Shown one piece after another: positions 11,261 to 19,266 of a stretch of 64,000 nt of DNA. The notes under the pieces are model-generated. The model saw nothing but the letters and a program-made list of their open reading frames with translations. It did not search any database and was not told the DNA's origin. Positions within the stretch are counted from its first letter, which is position 1. The number at the start of each line of letters is the position of its first letter. The stretch comes from Aricia agestis (lineage: Eukaryota > Arthropoda > Insecta > Lepidoptera > Lycaenidae), in NCBI RefSeq assembly GCF_905147365.1, contig NC_056423.1, positions 7,048,501-7,112,500 of the forward strand, read 5' to 3'. A program made the position numbers and the translations under genes.

Positions 11261-11268
11261 TATAAATA
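11261..11268 (+). promoter_or_regulatory. Candidate TATA box for orf98/orf147
   Basis: TATAAATA lies about 130 bp before the ATG at 11393. Candidate initiators such as ACATTCA lie about 30 bp downstream. The core promoter arrangement looks plausible for insect RNA polymerase II. Confidence 0.45.
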
Positions 11269-11392
11269 GTGCCAACTAGTCTGTTTCAAATTACATTCAA
11301 CCAACCACAGTGTACCGTGCAGTCAAACTAGTGAGCAGCAAGAGTAAATATTTTTTATTGTGAGTATAAATAAAAAGTTTTATTAATCAAAA

Positions 11393-11689
11393 ATGTCTAA
11401 ATGTGAAGAAGCTCTACAAAAATTAAATAATTACAATAAGACATGGAAGAAATTGGAAAATCTAGAGATAAACATTCCATATAAAATTAGAAGAGCTTTC
11501 AAACTACCATCGAAGTTTCACCCCGAAACTATGCAGACAGTGCTACATCTCGAAAATGGATATTTAATCTCACTTCCATCGAGGTATAACGATGTTGAAG
11601 AGGATATTTTCAACATTCTCAACCAGGGTGTATATATTACAAACAGGGGTCGGGAGGGTAATACGTGGGCAATAACTTTCTCCATGTAA
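11393..11689 (+). CDS. Polinton hypothetical protein, 98 aa (probable first exon of a spliced gene)
   Basis: The first half is charged and helical. The second half has the pattern 'LEINIPYKI...', 'ENGYLISLPSRYND' and 'GVYITNRGREGNTW'. I recall that pattern from small, possibly OB-fold, proteins of Polinton-like elements, though this identification is from memory and weak. The unspliced frame stops at 11687-11689. A donor (GTAACT at 11686) and an acceptor (TTTTTTGTATTGCAG ending at 11744) would instead join it in frame to orf147. It may bind single-stranded nucleic acid, which is an inference. Confidence 0.6.
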   Translation: MSKCEEALQKLNNYNKTWKKLENLEINIPYKIRRAFKLPSKFHPETMQTVLHLENGYLISLPSRYNDVEEDIFNILNQGVYITNRGREGNTWAITFSM

Positions 11690-11744
11690 CTTTCTCCATG
11701 TAACGAATAAGAAGAGAAAAATGTTTTTATTTTTTGTATTGCAG
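11686..11744 (+). other. Candidate 59-nt intron joining orf98 to orf147
   Basis: The segment starts GTAACT and ends with a pyrimidine tract and TTGCAG. Removing it leaves a phase-2 junction that reads straight into the orf147 frame, which otherwise lacks an ATG before 11776. A 14-bp direct duplication containing CTTTCTCCATGTAAC makes a second donor at 11700, but that one would retain the stop codon. Confidence 0.55.
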
Positions 11745-12177
11745 TGTAAATCCCGACGAGACTCCTCTCAATAATATGATATTAACATCAAAAACATCAC
11801 ATGAGGATTGTAAAAGCATATGGATCAATATTTTATCAATCAACAAGTTGCTAAAGCTGTGGGATCGTTCAATCCCATGTACAAAATTATTTGAAGACGT
11901 GAATAGATTACTGTACACTGGATATGAGAGGAGTGGGTTCAGTGATGATGGTATTTTCACGATAATACAATTTTGGGGAGATATCACCAATTACCTCGAT
12001 GAAAGAGCGAATGGTATAAACGTTGACTATAAAGAGTGGTTGGAGTTGGTGAGTGAAGTGCCAACAGAGGTTTTCGAAAGGTACAACCCACCGCTAGTTG
12101 ATAGAGTATCCGTAGAACTTTTAAACTATTTAATATGTGCTATTGCTAGCAACTGTGGTGTAACCTCGGTATTATAG
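11745..12177 (+). CDS. Polinton hypothetical protein, orf147 (probable second exon)
   Basis: The frame is open from 11734, where the first codon is TTG; the first ATG is at 11776. It is not a recognised family. The sequence is mixed alpha/beta in composition with several Trp residues and a 'DYKEWLELVSEVP' phrase. The lack of an early ATG and the splice acceptor at 11744 suggest it is exon 2 of the gene starting at 11393. Alternatively it is a separate 133-codon protein from 11776. Confidence 0.55.
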
Positions 12178-12250
12178 ACTCTGCATTATAGACTGTGTTT
12201 TAGACTGTGCTTTAGACTGTGCTATAAACTGTGTGATTTAGACTGTGCAA
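12178..12250 (+). repeat. Degenerate 12-bp tandem repeat
   Basis: About six units of the form (T)TAGACTGTGC(T) fill the gap between orf147 and the RNase H-like gene. The repeats are T/G-rich and contain in-frame TAG stops. Confidence 0.75.
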
Positions 12251-12317
12251 TATTATTGGTTAAGCGATTATAGTGTTTTTTATATCTGTGTTTGCTTCAA
12301 TATTGATAAATACTAAT

Positions 12318-12872
12318 ATGGAGGTTGATATAAGGTATATTATTGATATTGATGGCTTCCCCCTTAAAAGCGACATATATTATAAAGAGGTTGGGGTGTA
12401 TGATATGTGGACTGGGGTGGTGCACCTGCACCATATTAAATTACCCATGTGGTTTCTCCATTCACAGAAAAGTAGGGAAATCGCATTCTGTGAACGTAAT
12501 GTTCACGGATTACCGTTCCAAAATGTTAACGGGGATATAACCAAGGAAGATTTAGTGGAGCGTTTGCACACCCTAGATCCAAATAAAGAGTATTTATGGG
12601 CGTATAAGGGGGGCACAGTAGAAAAAAAATTATTATCAACATTGGGTTTTAGACATGTAAACATCGAAACATTCGGCTGCCCCAAAGTGGAGATGGTGAT
12701 TGCAGAATTGATGCGGTTTGGTAATTATCCAAAATTAACAAACTGTAATCGCCATACCAAGTTCTCACCATATTCCGCGTCATCAAAGAGAAGTTGTCAC
12801 TGCAGCGGGGTTGAGGTTGAAGCTTTCGGTATGTGGCTAAAGACCAATGTTGATAAAGTTAAAAAAATATAA
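12318..12872 (+). CDS. RNase H-fold exonuclease-like protein of the Polinton, 184 aa
   Basis: The pattern is an IIDIDGF strand with Asp10/Asp12, 'YYKEVGVYD' with Glu24, 'ERNVHGLPF', 'YLWAYKGGTVEKKLL' and 'NIETFGCPKVE'. A Cys143-x2-His146 and a late CHCSGVEVEAF follow. This order matches an RNase H-fold (DnaQ/DEDD-like) protein family that I recall as widespread in insect transposable elements; the match is from memory. If active it would trim or proofread DNA during replication or integration. The start is the first ATG in frame, since upstream codons begin at a GTG. It is convergent with the integrase across a duplicated AT-rich spacer. Confidence 0.6.
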   Translation: MEVDIRYIIDIDGFPLKSDIYYKEVGVYDMWTGVVHLHHIKLPMWFLHSQKSREIAFCERNVHGLPFQNVNGDITKEDLVERLHTLDPNKEYLWAYKGGTVEKKLLSTLGFRHVNIETFGCPKVEMVIAELMRFGNYPKLTNCNRHTKFSPYSASSKRSCHCSGVEVEAFGMWLKTNVDKVKKI

Positions 12873-12884
12873 TACATTATTATT

Positions 12885-13420
12885 ATTAGGATTAAGAAAA
12901 AAATGTACTCTATTAATAAAAACATAATTGTGATATGTATATTATGCAAAGTAGGTTAAAATTGGGGGTGGGTAACTTTAATAAAATGTACTAGGATAAC
13001 GATTATTGTAATTGTTTTAAAAAAGAAAATAATAAAAAAATTATTATTATATCCTTTTTGTTTTTAATAATTGTATATTGAAAATGATTATTATAATATT
13101 GTGTGGGGTGGGTTAATGTAGTACGTATGCTTTTAAAAATATAAAATAAATTAGGATTAAGAAAAAAAATGTAGTCTATTAATAAAACATAATTGTGAAA
13201 GTAGGTTAAAATTGGGGGTGGGTAACTTTAATAAAATGTACTAGGATAAAGATTATTGTAATTGTTGTAAAAAAGAAAATAATAAAAAATGTGTAAGCAT
13301 TGAAAAAAAATGATTATTATATCCTTATTTGTTTTTAATAATTGTATATTGAAAATGATTATTATAATATTGTGTGGGGTGGGTTAATGTAGTACATGTG
13401 CTTTTAAAAATATAAAATAA
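12885..13420. repeat. Two-copy tandem duplication between convergent genes
   Basis: Unit 1 (12885-13149) and unit 2 (13150-13420) share GGATTAAGAAAAAAATGTA, TAGGTTAAAATTGGGGGTGG, TACTAGGATAA, ATTGAAAATGATTATTATAA and GTGTGGGGTGGGTTAATGTA. The units lie between the convergent 3' ends of the RNase H-like and integrase genes. AATAAA-type signals occur repeatedly, so the spacer may hold bidirectional polyadenylation sites. Confidence 0.9.
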
Positions 13421-13430
13421 TAAAACGTTA

Positions 13431-14357
13431 TTAATTTATTTTGTTTTCTTTATTGATCCAACTAGTTGTATTCAAACCGAACCATTTCACGAGTACTTTA
13501 TCACCTTTTTTCTTCAACACTTTCTCCACTAGATAGACATCGGGATATTTAACTTTTTGTAGTTCTTTTTCATAGAATGAACCCAGTATAGGTTGCTTTT
13601 GATCATCTTGCAACTGATAGGTAACTGGGTTGGTGTTATTCACTTTCACAATTTGAAATATTTCCGAACTCCAATTGCCAGTGTATCCTTTGGAAAAACA
13701 CGATTTATATTTACTAATTCTTACATAATCGTGACATTTAAATTTAGCTTTACCACGAACCTTGATAAAATTGTAAACATTAGATAATAAGGCATTGGCA
13801 TTAGTATGATTCACATTCACTGGGGCAAGCCCGATTGTGCGATGTATTTTGTTGTTATATTTTTTCATGACATCGTATAGTACATGATCAATCCATGTAT
13901 AAGAACCATTAAAAGTAAATTGTTGCCAAATCCAATTCTTAATAGTTCTAATAAATCTCTCCACAATAGACGCTTTCATAGGGCTGTATGTAGAGTAGTG
14001 ATGTATACCAAACTTTCCCATTAACGCTTGAAATTTCCCATTGAAAAACTCACGTCCATCGTCTGATTGAATATTTTTCGGTTTTCTATTGAGATTGTTG
14101 TTGAGTAGAGCTTGCATGGCTCGTGTTACATCCTCAGCCGATTTACTTTTCACCGGTTGAGCCCACGCGTATTTGGAAAAGGTATCAATACACGCTAAAA
14201 TGTACTTAAAACCCTTGTTATATTTTGAATACTTTTGCATATCTATCAAATCAATCTGCCAGGTGTCATCGAGACCTTTTTGTACGAATCGTCTCCTTGG
14301 AAACTTTTTGTTAGCATTCTTATGAATTTCCTTAACGACCTGCCATTTTAAACTCAT
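13431..14357 (-). CDS. Polinton DDE integrase with C-terminal chromodomain
   Basis: This is a retroviral-type integrase that inserts the element and makes the 6-bp target duplication. The catalytic residues read as Asp36 (WQIDLIDM), Asp99 (QSDDGREF) and Glu133 (SIVERFIRT), a D,D-33-E arrangement. The core is followed by a basic linker and, at about residues 270-305, a chromodomain (YPDVYLVEKVL...VKWFG...SW), which could direct integration to particular chromatin. The N-terminal zinc-binding region usual in the family is short or missing. The ATG at 14357 is the first in the frame, so an upstream exon cannot be excluded. Length 308 aa. No inactivating change is seen. Confidence 0.95.
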   Translation of the reverse strand: MSLKWQVVKEIHKNANKKFPRRRFVQKGLDDTWQIDLIDMQKYSKYNKGFKYILACIDTFSKYAWAQPVKSKSAEDVTRAMQALLNNNLNRKPKNIQSDDGREFFNGKFQALMGKFGIHHYSTYSPMKASIVERFIRTIKNWIWQQFTFNGSYTWIDHVLYDVMKKYNNKIHRTIGLAPVNVNHTNANALLSNVYNFIKVRGKAKFKCHDYVRISKYKSCFSKGYTGNWSSEIFQIVKVNNTNPVTYQLQDDQKQPILGSFYEKELQKVKYPDVYLVEKVLKKKGDKVLVKWFGLNTTSWINKENKIN

Positions 14358-14408
14358 AATATTTTTATTGTACTACTTTATAACTAGGTTTTAGAGTGTC
14401 GTCGTCGG

Positions 14409-14924
14409 TTAATTGGTTAAATTATGTGATGGATCTTCAGGTTTGTAGACGTTTTTCTTCTTAGGATTTTGAGCTGTTTGAGATTTAGAATTGACTTCCT
14501 TAGAGGTCTTGAAGTTTTTACGTGAGGACAACGATGATGACGACAACGACGATGATGACGAGGATGTTGATAATGGTGATTCTTGAGGATTATTAGATGT
14601 CTTTTTGGGATTTTTATTTATTTGAGGTTTAGAATTCGCTTCCGGTGGGGTTTTTAAATTTTTTCGTAATATTTCTTGAAAATGGTTGACCTTCGCTGTG
14701 ATGTCCTCACACTGTTGATTGAGTTTTTTAATTTTAGACAAACAAAAGACTGTGGCCTCATCCAATTGAGCTTTTATAATCACATCGTTTTTTTGTATAC
14801 CTTTACTAACATTTCTTAAGAGTCGTTTTTTAAAGTCCACTTGTCTACTATCGAAACGTAAAGTTTTTATTGATCTCTGACTCAACTTGGTATGTAAATG
14901 ACGTCCAAACTTATTGATAGACAT
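14409..14924 (-). CDS. Polinton hypothetical protein, 171 aa, coiled coil with Ser-rich tail
   Basis: It begins MSINKFGRHLH. A predicted helical, heptad-like segment follows (about residues 45-95: LDEATVFCLSKIKKLNQQC...). The C-terminal half is low-complexity Ser/Lys/Asn with a run of serines (about 119-134) and two similar Pro/Asn/Lys blocks. The function is unknown. It sits between the integrase and DUF8207 genes in one minus-strand group. A structural or fibre-like role is possible but only a guess. Confidence 0.65.
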   Translation of the reverse strand: MSINKFGRHLHTKLSQRSIKTLRFDSRQVDFKKRLLRNVSKGIQKNDVIIKAQLDEATVFCLSKIKKLNQQCEDITAKVNHFQEILRKNLKTPPEANSKPQINKNPKKTSNNPQESPLSTSSSSSSLSSSSLSSRKNFKTSKEVNSKSQTAQNPKKKNVYKPEDPSHNLTN

Positions 14925-15005
14925 AATTATAATAAAGATGTGATTAAATTTATTTTTTTATATACACTCAATGGGGAGTATAATTATTAACAACTAGAGG
15001 GTTGG

Positions 15006-16055
15006 TTATTGGTGGGGTGGTTCTATTATATTGGCCTCCACTAGTTCTTCAATTATTGCAATAATCTCATTACCATGAATGGTGTTTCCGGCGTTTTGGG
15101 AAGCTATGAGTAAACGTAATCGATCCACAAGTTCATTGGGATCGTCCCAATATTTGAAGTCTGTATTAGGATAGTACTTTTTAAGTGAGAGGTCTGTAAT
15201 TGATGGTGGTGGTAACGAGGAGAATGATGACGAGTTCACTAAGCATCCTCGTCCAATGGGTGCGGACGAGGAGAGGCTTTTTATATATTTAGTATATTTG
15301 AAACTCTTATCGCCCTGTATCTGACCATTTTTCGAGAAATTACGTCGGTGTGCGTTTGTCATTGTAATTATTTTATAGTAGTTGCGACTATCCTCGGCTT
15401 CAATGAGATGGGTGTTGGGTTCTTTCTTGAACAAGAGCTCCATCAACCCTGGTGTATATTGAAATTTTTCGTTTTGTACAGTGAAATGCTCTTTGCCCAA
15501 TTTGAGAAAACTATCACCCACGCGATATCCTTCGGGAGTAAAGTAAACACCAAACGGTACTTTTTTTATCTTATTGATAACATTGTTATCTATATAGATT
15601 TTTGCTAAGCGGTGGATGTCTTCTTCTTCTTCATATTTAGATAATTCTTTTGAATCATCCTCAATATTTTCACGCTTTATCAAACTATCAGCATCTTCAA
15701 AATCATCTGTATCATCACTAGCATCATCATCATCATCATCCGTGAATTGCTTACTGGTGGATAATTTCACACCATCCTGCACGTCCTGTTGCTGTGCCTT
15801 AACTGATTTTCTCTTTCTTTTGTTTTCTTTACGGTTGTTGGCGGTGTTATTTAATTGAATTTCATTGAGAAGAGTGTTCAAGGGTTGTGTGATTGGTTGA
15901 AATGTTTCTTGCAGGCTCGATGTGAGCTCAGCTCTACCCTCATTTAATGACTTGATTTTCTTTTTTACCGATTTAACCGAATCAACTAGTTTTCTTTTGA
16001 GCTGCTTATCACCAAAGATTTGTGGTGGTTGTGATGACGACGTGATGGTGTCCAT
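15006..16055 (-). CDS. Polinton DUF8207-type protein, 349 aa
   Basis: The N-terminal 140 residues are a basic/acidic linker with poly-Asp (about 112-122). The C-terminal 200 residues have the pattern 'GVYFTPEGYRVGDSFLKLG', 'YTPGLMELLF', 'YYKIITMTNAHRR', 'YWDDPNELVDRLRLLIASQ' and 'AGNTIHGNEIIAIIEEL'. I recall this as the DUF8207 family, frequent in insect Polinton-related elements. The biochemical role is unknown. Its place between the ATPase and integrase suggests a virion or replication accessory function. Confidence 0.75.
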   Translation of the reverse strand: MDTITSSSQPPQIFGDKQLKRKLVDSVKSVKKKIKSLNEGRAELTSSLQETFQPITQPLNTLLNEIQLNNTANNRKENKRKRKSVKAQQQDVQDGVKLSTSKQFTDDDDDDASDDTDDFEDADSLIKRENIEDDSKELSKYEEEEDIHRLAKIYIDNNVINKIKKVPFGVYFTPEGYRVGDSFLKLGKEHFTVQNEKFQYTPGLMELLFKKEPNTHLIEAEDSRNYYKIITMTNAHRRNFSKNGQIQGDKSFKYTKYIKSLSSSAPIGRGCLVNSSSFSSLPPPSITDLSLKKYYPNTDFKYWDDPNELVDRLRLLIASQNAGNTIHGNEIIAIIEELVEANIIEPPHQ

Positions 16056-16120
16056 TGTGGAATGTAAATGGTTTCATTATGACAAGTGCTTATATTATTA
16101 TTTGTAATATCGTGAGTATT

Positions 16121-16822
16121 CTACAGAGTAATATAATCATCAAAACCTCTTCGATATCGACCCTTATTCATCTCATCATCTTTACTAATCACTATAAACC
16201 CATATTTATCACTCCAGCATACTTTACACATTTGTAAAAACACATCCCACGACATATCAGTATTAATGTGATCATCGTAAGCATGACGTAGATTCATTTC
16301 ATCCTGTTTAAAAAGTATAATAAAATTAGCATTATCCCTCACCAGCTGTTTGGGTATTTTGCTGTACGTTTGACACAGATAAAAACAATCAATTCCCTTA
16401 TGTCTCCCCATAGAGAAATGTAAGCGTATTGGTTCTTGATTTTCCATCGACACATCGTCGAACACTATAACACTATTAAACTCTATCTCTTCCGGTGAGG
16501 ACACTTCACTCTTATCCGAGGACATGTAGAAATTAACTTCAGGTACATGGTTGAGTACTTGCTTTAAAAATTGATATTTCGGTTGATTGAGTGATTTTGA
16601 ATACAAGTAGATATTTTCAAATATTAGGCCTTTAGGCTCAAGCAATAAGGTTAATAATAGGTTAGTTTTACCACATCCAGATGGACCACACACCAAACAA
16701 CGTATACTGTTGGGTAACAGCTCACTATGTCTATATTTTCTACAATAATTATCAATATCGTTTTCCGATTTTATATCCCAACCTTTCACTGATAAGTGGG
16801 ACGACTGCTTCTTGAATTTCAT
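16121..16822 (-). CDS. A32-like (FtsK/HerA) genome-packaging ATPase
   Basis: This P-loop ATPase is expected to pump DNA into capsids. Walker A is GPSGCGKT and Walker B is SVIVFDD, about 70 residues apart, followed by a sensor-like 'GIDCFYLCQTYSKIP' typical of the A32/HerA group. The ATG at 16822 is taken as start because the frame upstream of it begins only at a TTG. This gives 233 aa, normal for Polinton ATPases. It is divergently arranged with the PLA2 gene, sharing a short AT-rich intergenic region. Confidence 0.93.
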   Translation of the reverse strand: MKFKKQSSHLSVKGWDIKSENDIDNYCRKYRHSELLPNSIRCLVCGPSGCGKTNLLLTLLLEPKGLIFENIYLYSKSLNQPKYQFLKQVLNHVPEVNFYMSSDKSEVSSPEEIEFNSVIVFDDVSMENQEPIRLHFSMGRHKGIDCFYLCQTYSKIPKQLVRDNANFIILFKQDEMNLRHAYDDHINTDMSWDVFLQMCKVCWSDKYGFIVISKDDEMNKGRYRRGFDDYITL

Positions 16823-16918
16823 TCTGTTGAGAGTACACGTGTGGGTGGGGGGTGAGAGACACAACCTTAATAATAATAACAGTAGTAATAATAATACTTA
16901 TATTAACTAACAATCAAA
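16823..16918. promoter_or_regulatory. Divergent intergenic region, ATPase/PLA2
   Basis: About 96 bp separate the two ATGs. It contains an AATAATAATAACAGTAGTAA run and TATATTAACTAAC, without a canonical TATAAA. It probably holds a bidirectional promoter, judged by gene layout alone. Confidence 0.4.
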
Positions 16919-17785
16919 ATGATTAAACATAATAAAAATAAATACCACACTAATAACAACAACAGCAGAAGCTATTATAAAGTACCTAATATGAAAGCAG
17001 TGGGATGTGGTTTAATGAACACACTCATCAATAACTTACCGTTCGAGTTGCACGTGCCTGGCTACAATTATTGTGGACCTGGAACAAAATTGGAAAAACG
17101 ACTAAAGAGGGGTGATATAGGTATTAATCCGTTGGATGAGGCGTGTAAATTACACGATATTGCATACGCTCAAAATTCCTCTTTAGAGGATCGACACAAG
17201 GCCGATATTGAGTTGGCTACAGCGGCGAAGGAGCGTTGGCGACACTCGAAGAGTCTACCCGAACGGTTGGTGGCGCTTGGCGTTAATAAAATAATGAAGT
17301 ACAAGGTGAAACGTGGAATGGGTGTGTCCCTCACAAAACTAATAACAGCAGCCCGTAAAGCGGTGAAACACACGAAAAAAAGAAAATCTAAAAATGGTAA
17401 AACATCATCTCCGCTCACCACTAAACAACTCATAAGTACAGCTATAAAAGCAGCAAGAAAAAGGATTTACAACAAAAACACCAAAACTAAACAACCTGTG
17501 CGAAAACCTCGAGTTATACCCCTACCGAAGAGAGGGGGTTTCTTACCTTTAATACCAATCTTGGGGGCGTTGGCGGCCGCTGGTACTCTAGCAGGTGGGG
17601 TGACGACGGCTGCTAAAAACATTTATGAAATGGTGAAATCAAAAGATCAAATCAATAGTGGTGGTGGTAAGAGTCGATTAAGAGACTCTATTCCAATGGC
17701 TGTTGGTAAGGGTATGTATATGGCACCATACAAAAACGGTATGGGTCTCTATATATCTCCACTACCACATTCAAAAAACTATTAA
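16919..17785 (+). CDS. PLA2-domain virion protein with pVI/pX-like C-terminus, 288 aa
   Basis: The calcium-loop motif YCGPG is at residues 51-55, and the catalytic HDxxY (HDIAY) is at 79-83. This is the layout of parvovirus-VP1-type phospholipase A2, which opens endosomal membranes. A very basic middle (about 130-205) follows. Next come a hydrophobic Gly/Ala stretch (FLPLIPILGALAAAGTLAGG) and a 'GKGMYMAPYKNGMGLYISP' tail, both reminiscent of adenovirus core or membrane-lytic peptides. The first ATG gives a non-conserved Asn-rich lead; Met25 is an alternative start. The 3' end carries the slippery site at 17773-17779, so some ribosomes may continue into the protease. The role in entry is inferred from the family. 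Confidence 0.88.
   Translation: MIKHNKNKYHTNNNNSRSYYKVPNMKAVGCGLMNTLINNLPFELHVPGYNYCGPGTKLEKRLKRGDIGINPLDEACKLHDIAYAQNSSLEDRHKADIELATAAKERWRHSKSLPERLVALGVNKIMKYKVKRGMGVSLTKLITAARKAVKHTKKRKSKNGKTSSPLTTKQLISTAIKAARKRIYNKNTKTKQPVRKPRVIPLPKRGGFLPLIPILGALAAAGTLAGGVTTAAKNIYEMVKSKDQINSGGGKSRLRDSIPMAVGKGMYMAPYKNGMGLYISPLPHSKNY
17773..17779 (+). promoter_or_regulatory. Candidate -1 ribosomal frameshift site (A AAA AAC)
   Basis: In the PLA2 frame the codons run TCA AAA AAC TAT TAA, so the heptamer is in the correct X XXY YYZ phase. A -1 shift leads directly into the protease frame at 17779, which has no ATG before the conserved region. Possible stimulators downstream are a CTCCCC/GGGGGG pairing (17791-17796 with 17861-17866) enclosing a small ATCGT/ACGAT stem (17798-17814). 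Both were found by eye and were not energy-tested. Confidence 0.6.
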
Positions 17786-18237
17786 ACAACCTCCCCAATC
17801 GTGCCCTCTACGATCATGAGCTCCTCACGTTTGTCAAACACTTGAAAATTCCACATTTTCGGGGGGTTTTTATGCGAGATGACATTCTCAAACTGGGACA
17901 AACTTCAAAGCCGTGGAAGTGTGAAACGGGAATAATAAATTTGGATGATTCACACGGACCCGGAACCCATTGGGTGGCGTATGTGAAGAAAAATAAACAG
18001 TGTCAATACTTTGACAGCTATGGAGACTTGAGACCACCATGGGAATTTATCAATTATATGCTACAAGGTGGAATTAAAATTGATGATAATGAAGGAGGAG
18101 GAGGAGGCGAAGGAGGAGGTATAAGTTACAACTACAATAACATGCAAAAAGACAAAAAATACAACTGTGGACATTTATGTTTAAATTTTCTATCAAATGT
18201 TTGTGATCAAATGTTTGTTAAAAAAAATCCTAAATAA
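17779..18237 (+). CDS. Adenain-like C5 cysteine protease (maturation protease)
   Basis: It processes capsid precursors in related viruses. Conserved parts are 'HFRGVFMRD', the catalytic His in GTHWVAY (codon at 17968), the Asp in YFDSYG, a Gln seven residues before the nucleophile, and the Cys in NCGHLCL (codon at 18166). These match the His-Asp/Glu-Gln-Cys set of adenain. The frame is open from 17710, but its first ATG is internal (17872), after conserved residues. Translation therefore seems to come from -1 frameshifting at 17773-17779 or from an unseen splice. The catalytic insert holds a Gly/Glu-rich loop. About 153 codons follow the slip. Confidence 0.9.
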   Translation, partial: LLNNLPNRALYDHELLTFVKHLKIPHFRGVFMRDDILKLGQTSKPWKCETGIINLDDSHGPGTHWVAYVKKNKQCQYFDSYGDLRPPWEFINYMLQGGIKIDDNEGGGGGEGGGISYNYNNMQKDKKYNCGHLCLNFLSNVCDQMFVKKNPK

Positions 18238-18317
18238 AATATACAAACCTATCTGAGACTTTTCATTTCATCTTGTGTATTAAATCAGTGTGTGTGTGTG
18301 GACTCTCAAAAAAAATA

Positions 18318-19022
18318 ATGTCTTATACTTTATCAATCAATGGTAATGAGTCTACATTGAATGTGGATTTTCTACCCCCCATAGAGTTGGGTGATGGTGA
18401 ATTTGAATGTGCACTAATTTACTTCAAAACATTCAATTCCATCCCCAATGTGGATAGCTCTAATAATCTTTTTCACTTTGGAAACGAGGTTATAACAATT
18501 CCGGAGGGATCTTATGAATTGGAAAATATTATCGATTATCTGGAGGATGAGATTGAAAGGAGGGGTATTAATTCTTTTTCGAACCAACAAAATGCAGTTG
18601 AGATGGAGGTGAATACGAATACGATGAGATGTTCGGTTTTTTCAGCGCTTTATGATGTACACTTTGAAAAAGAGAACAGCATTGGGGGTGTTTTTGGATT
18701 TTCCCGTAAAGTATTACCAAAAAATGAACAACACGAATCCGATCAGCCAATAGACATTCTCGTCACCGACTCTATAAGAGTAGAGTGTAATATAATTCAT
18801 GGTTCATTTACCAACAACAGACCATCACACGTACTTCACGAGTTTACTCCCTCAGTGCCGCCTGGCTATCAAATTATCGAGTGTCCATCACACCTAGTCT
18901 ATCTACCCTTAAAAGTTAATAGTATACAAAATCTTCAAATACGTATAGTGAATGAAAAAGGTAATCTTGTTAATTTTAGAAAGGAAAACATTTCACTTCG
19001 CATACACATAAGGAAAAGATAA
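18318..19022 (+). CDS. Polinton minor capsid (penton) protein
   Basis: The single jelly-roll protein forms pentons at capsid vertices. Recognisable family phrases are 'VDFLPPIELGDGEFECALIYF', 'NSIPNVDSSNNLFHFG', 'IPEGSYELENIIDYLE', and near the end 'HVLHEFTPSVPPGYQIIE' with 'YLPLKVNSIQNLQIRIVN'. The ATG at 18318 (MSYTLSINGN) is the first in frame; upstream in-frame codons start at TTG. Length 234 aa. It follows the protease and precedes the small basic ORF and major capsid, the usual morphogenetic order. Confidence 0.88.
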   Translation: MSYTLSINGNESTLNVDFLPPIELGDGEFECALIYFKTFNSIPNVDSSNNLFHFGNEVITIPEGSYELENIIDYLEDEIERRGINSFSNQQNAVEMEVNTNTMRCSVFSALYDVHFEKENSIGGVFGFSRKVLPKNEQHESDQPIDILVTDSIRVECNIIHGSFTNNRPSHVLHEFTPSVPPGYQIIECPSHLVYLPLKVNSIQNLQIRIVNEKGNLVNFRKENISLRIHIRKR

Positions 19023-19026
19023 AGTT

Positions 19027-19233
19027 ATGATTATTTATAAATTCAACCCTCAATCAACATCAAGTCATAGTTTGCATTCTCCCCCACAGCAGACAACATC
19101 TCTTCTTTCAAAGTTAAATATTAATTTAAATAAACAATATCAACAACAACAACAAGAACAACAACCACATCGGAAGAAGTTGAGAAGAGAAAATTCACTG
19201 TTCTTATCATCTCTAGGACTAAAAATAAAGTAA
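19027..19233 (+). CDS. Small Gln-rich basic protein between capsid genes
   Basis: A 68-aa protein with a QQQQQ patch and the C-terminal phrase 'ENSLFLSSLGLKIK'. I recall small ORFs ending in a similar FLxSLGLK motif between minor and major capsid genes of insect Polintons; this is from memory. The gap after the minor capsid stop is only 4 bp, suggesting a shared transcript. It may be a capsid cement or scaffold peptide, by inference. Confidence 0.6.
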   Translation: MIIYKFNPQSTSSHSLHSPPQQTTSLLSKLNINLNKQYQQQQQEQQPHRKKLRRENSLFLSSLGLKIK

Positions 19234-19266
19234 ATAACATCAGCTGCTGCTGCTGCTGCTGCTGCA

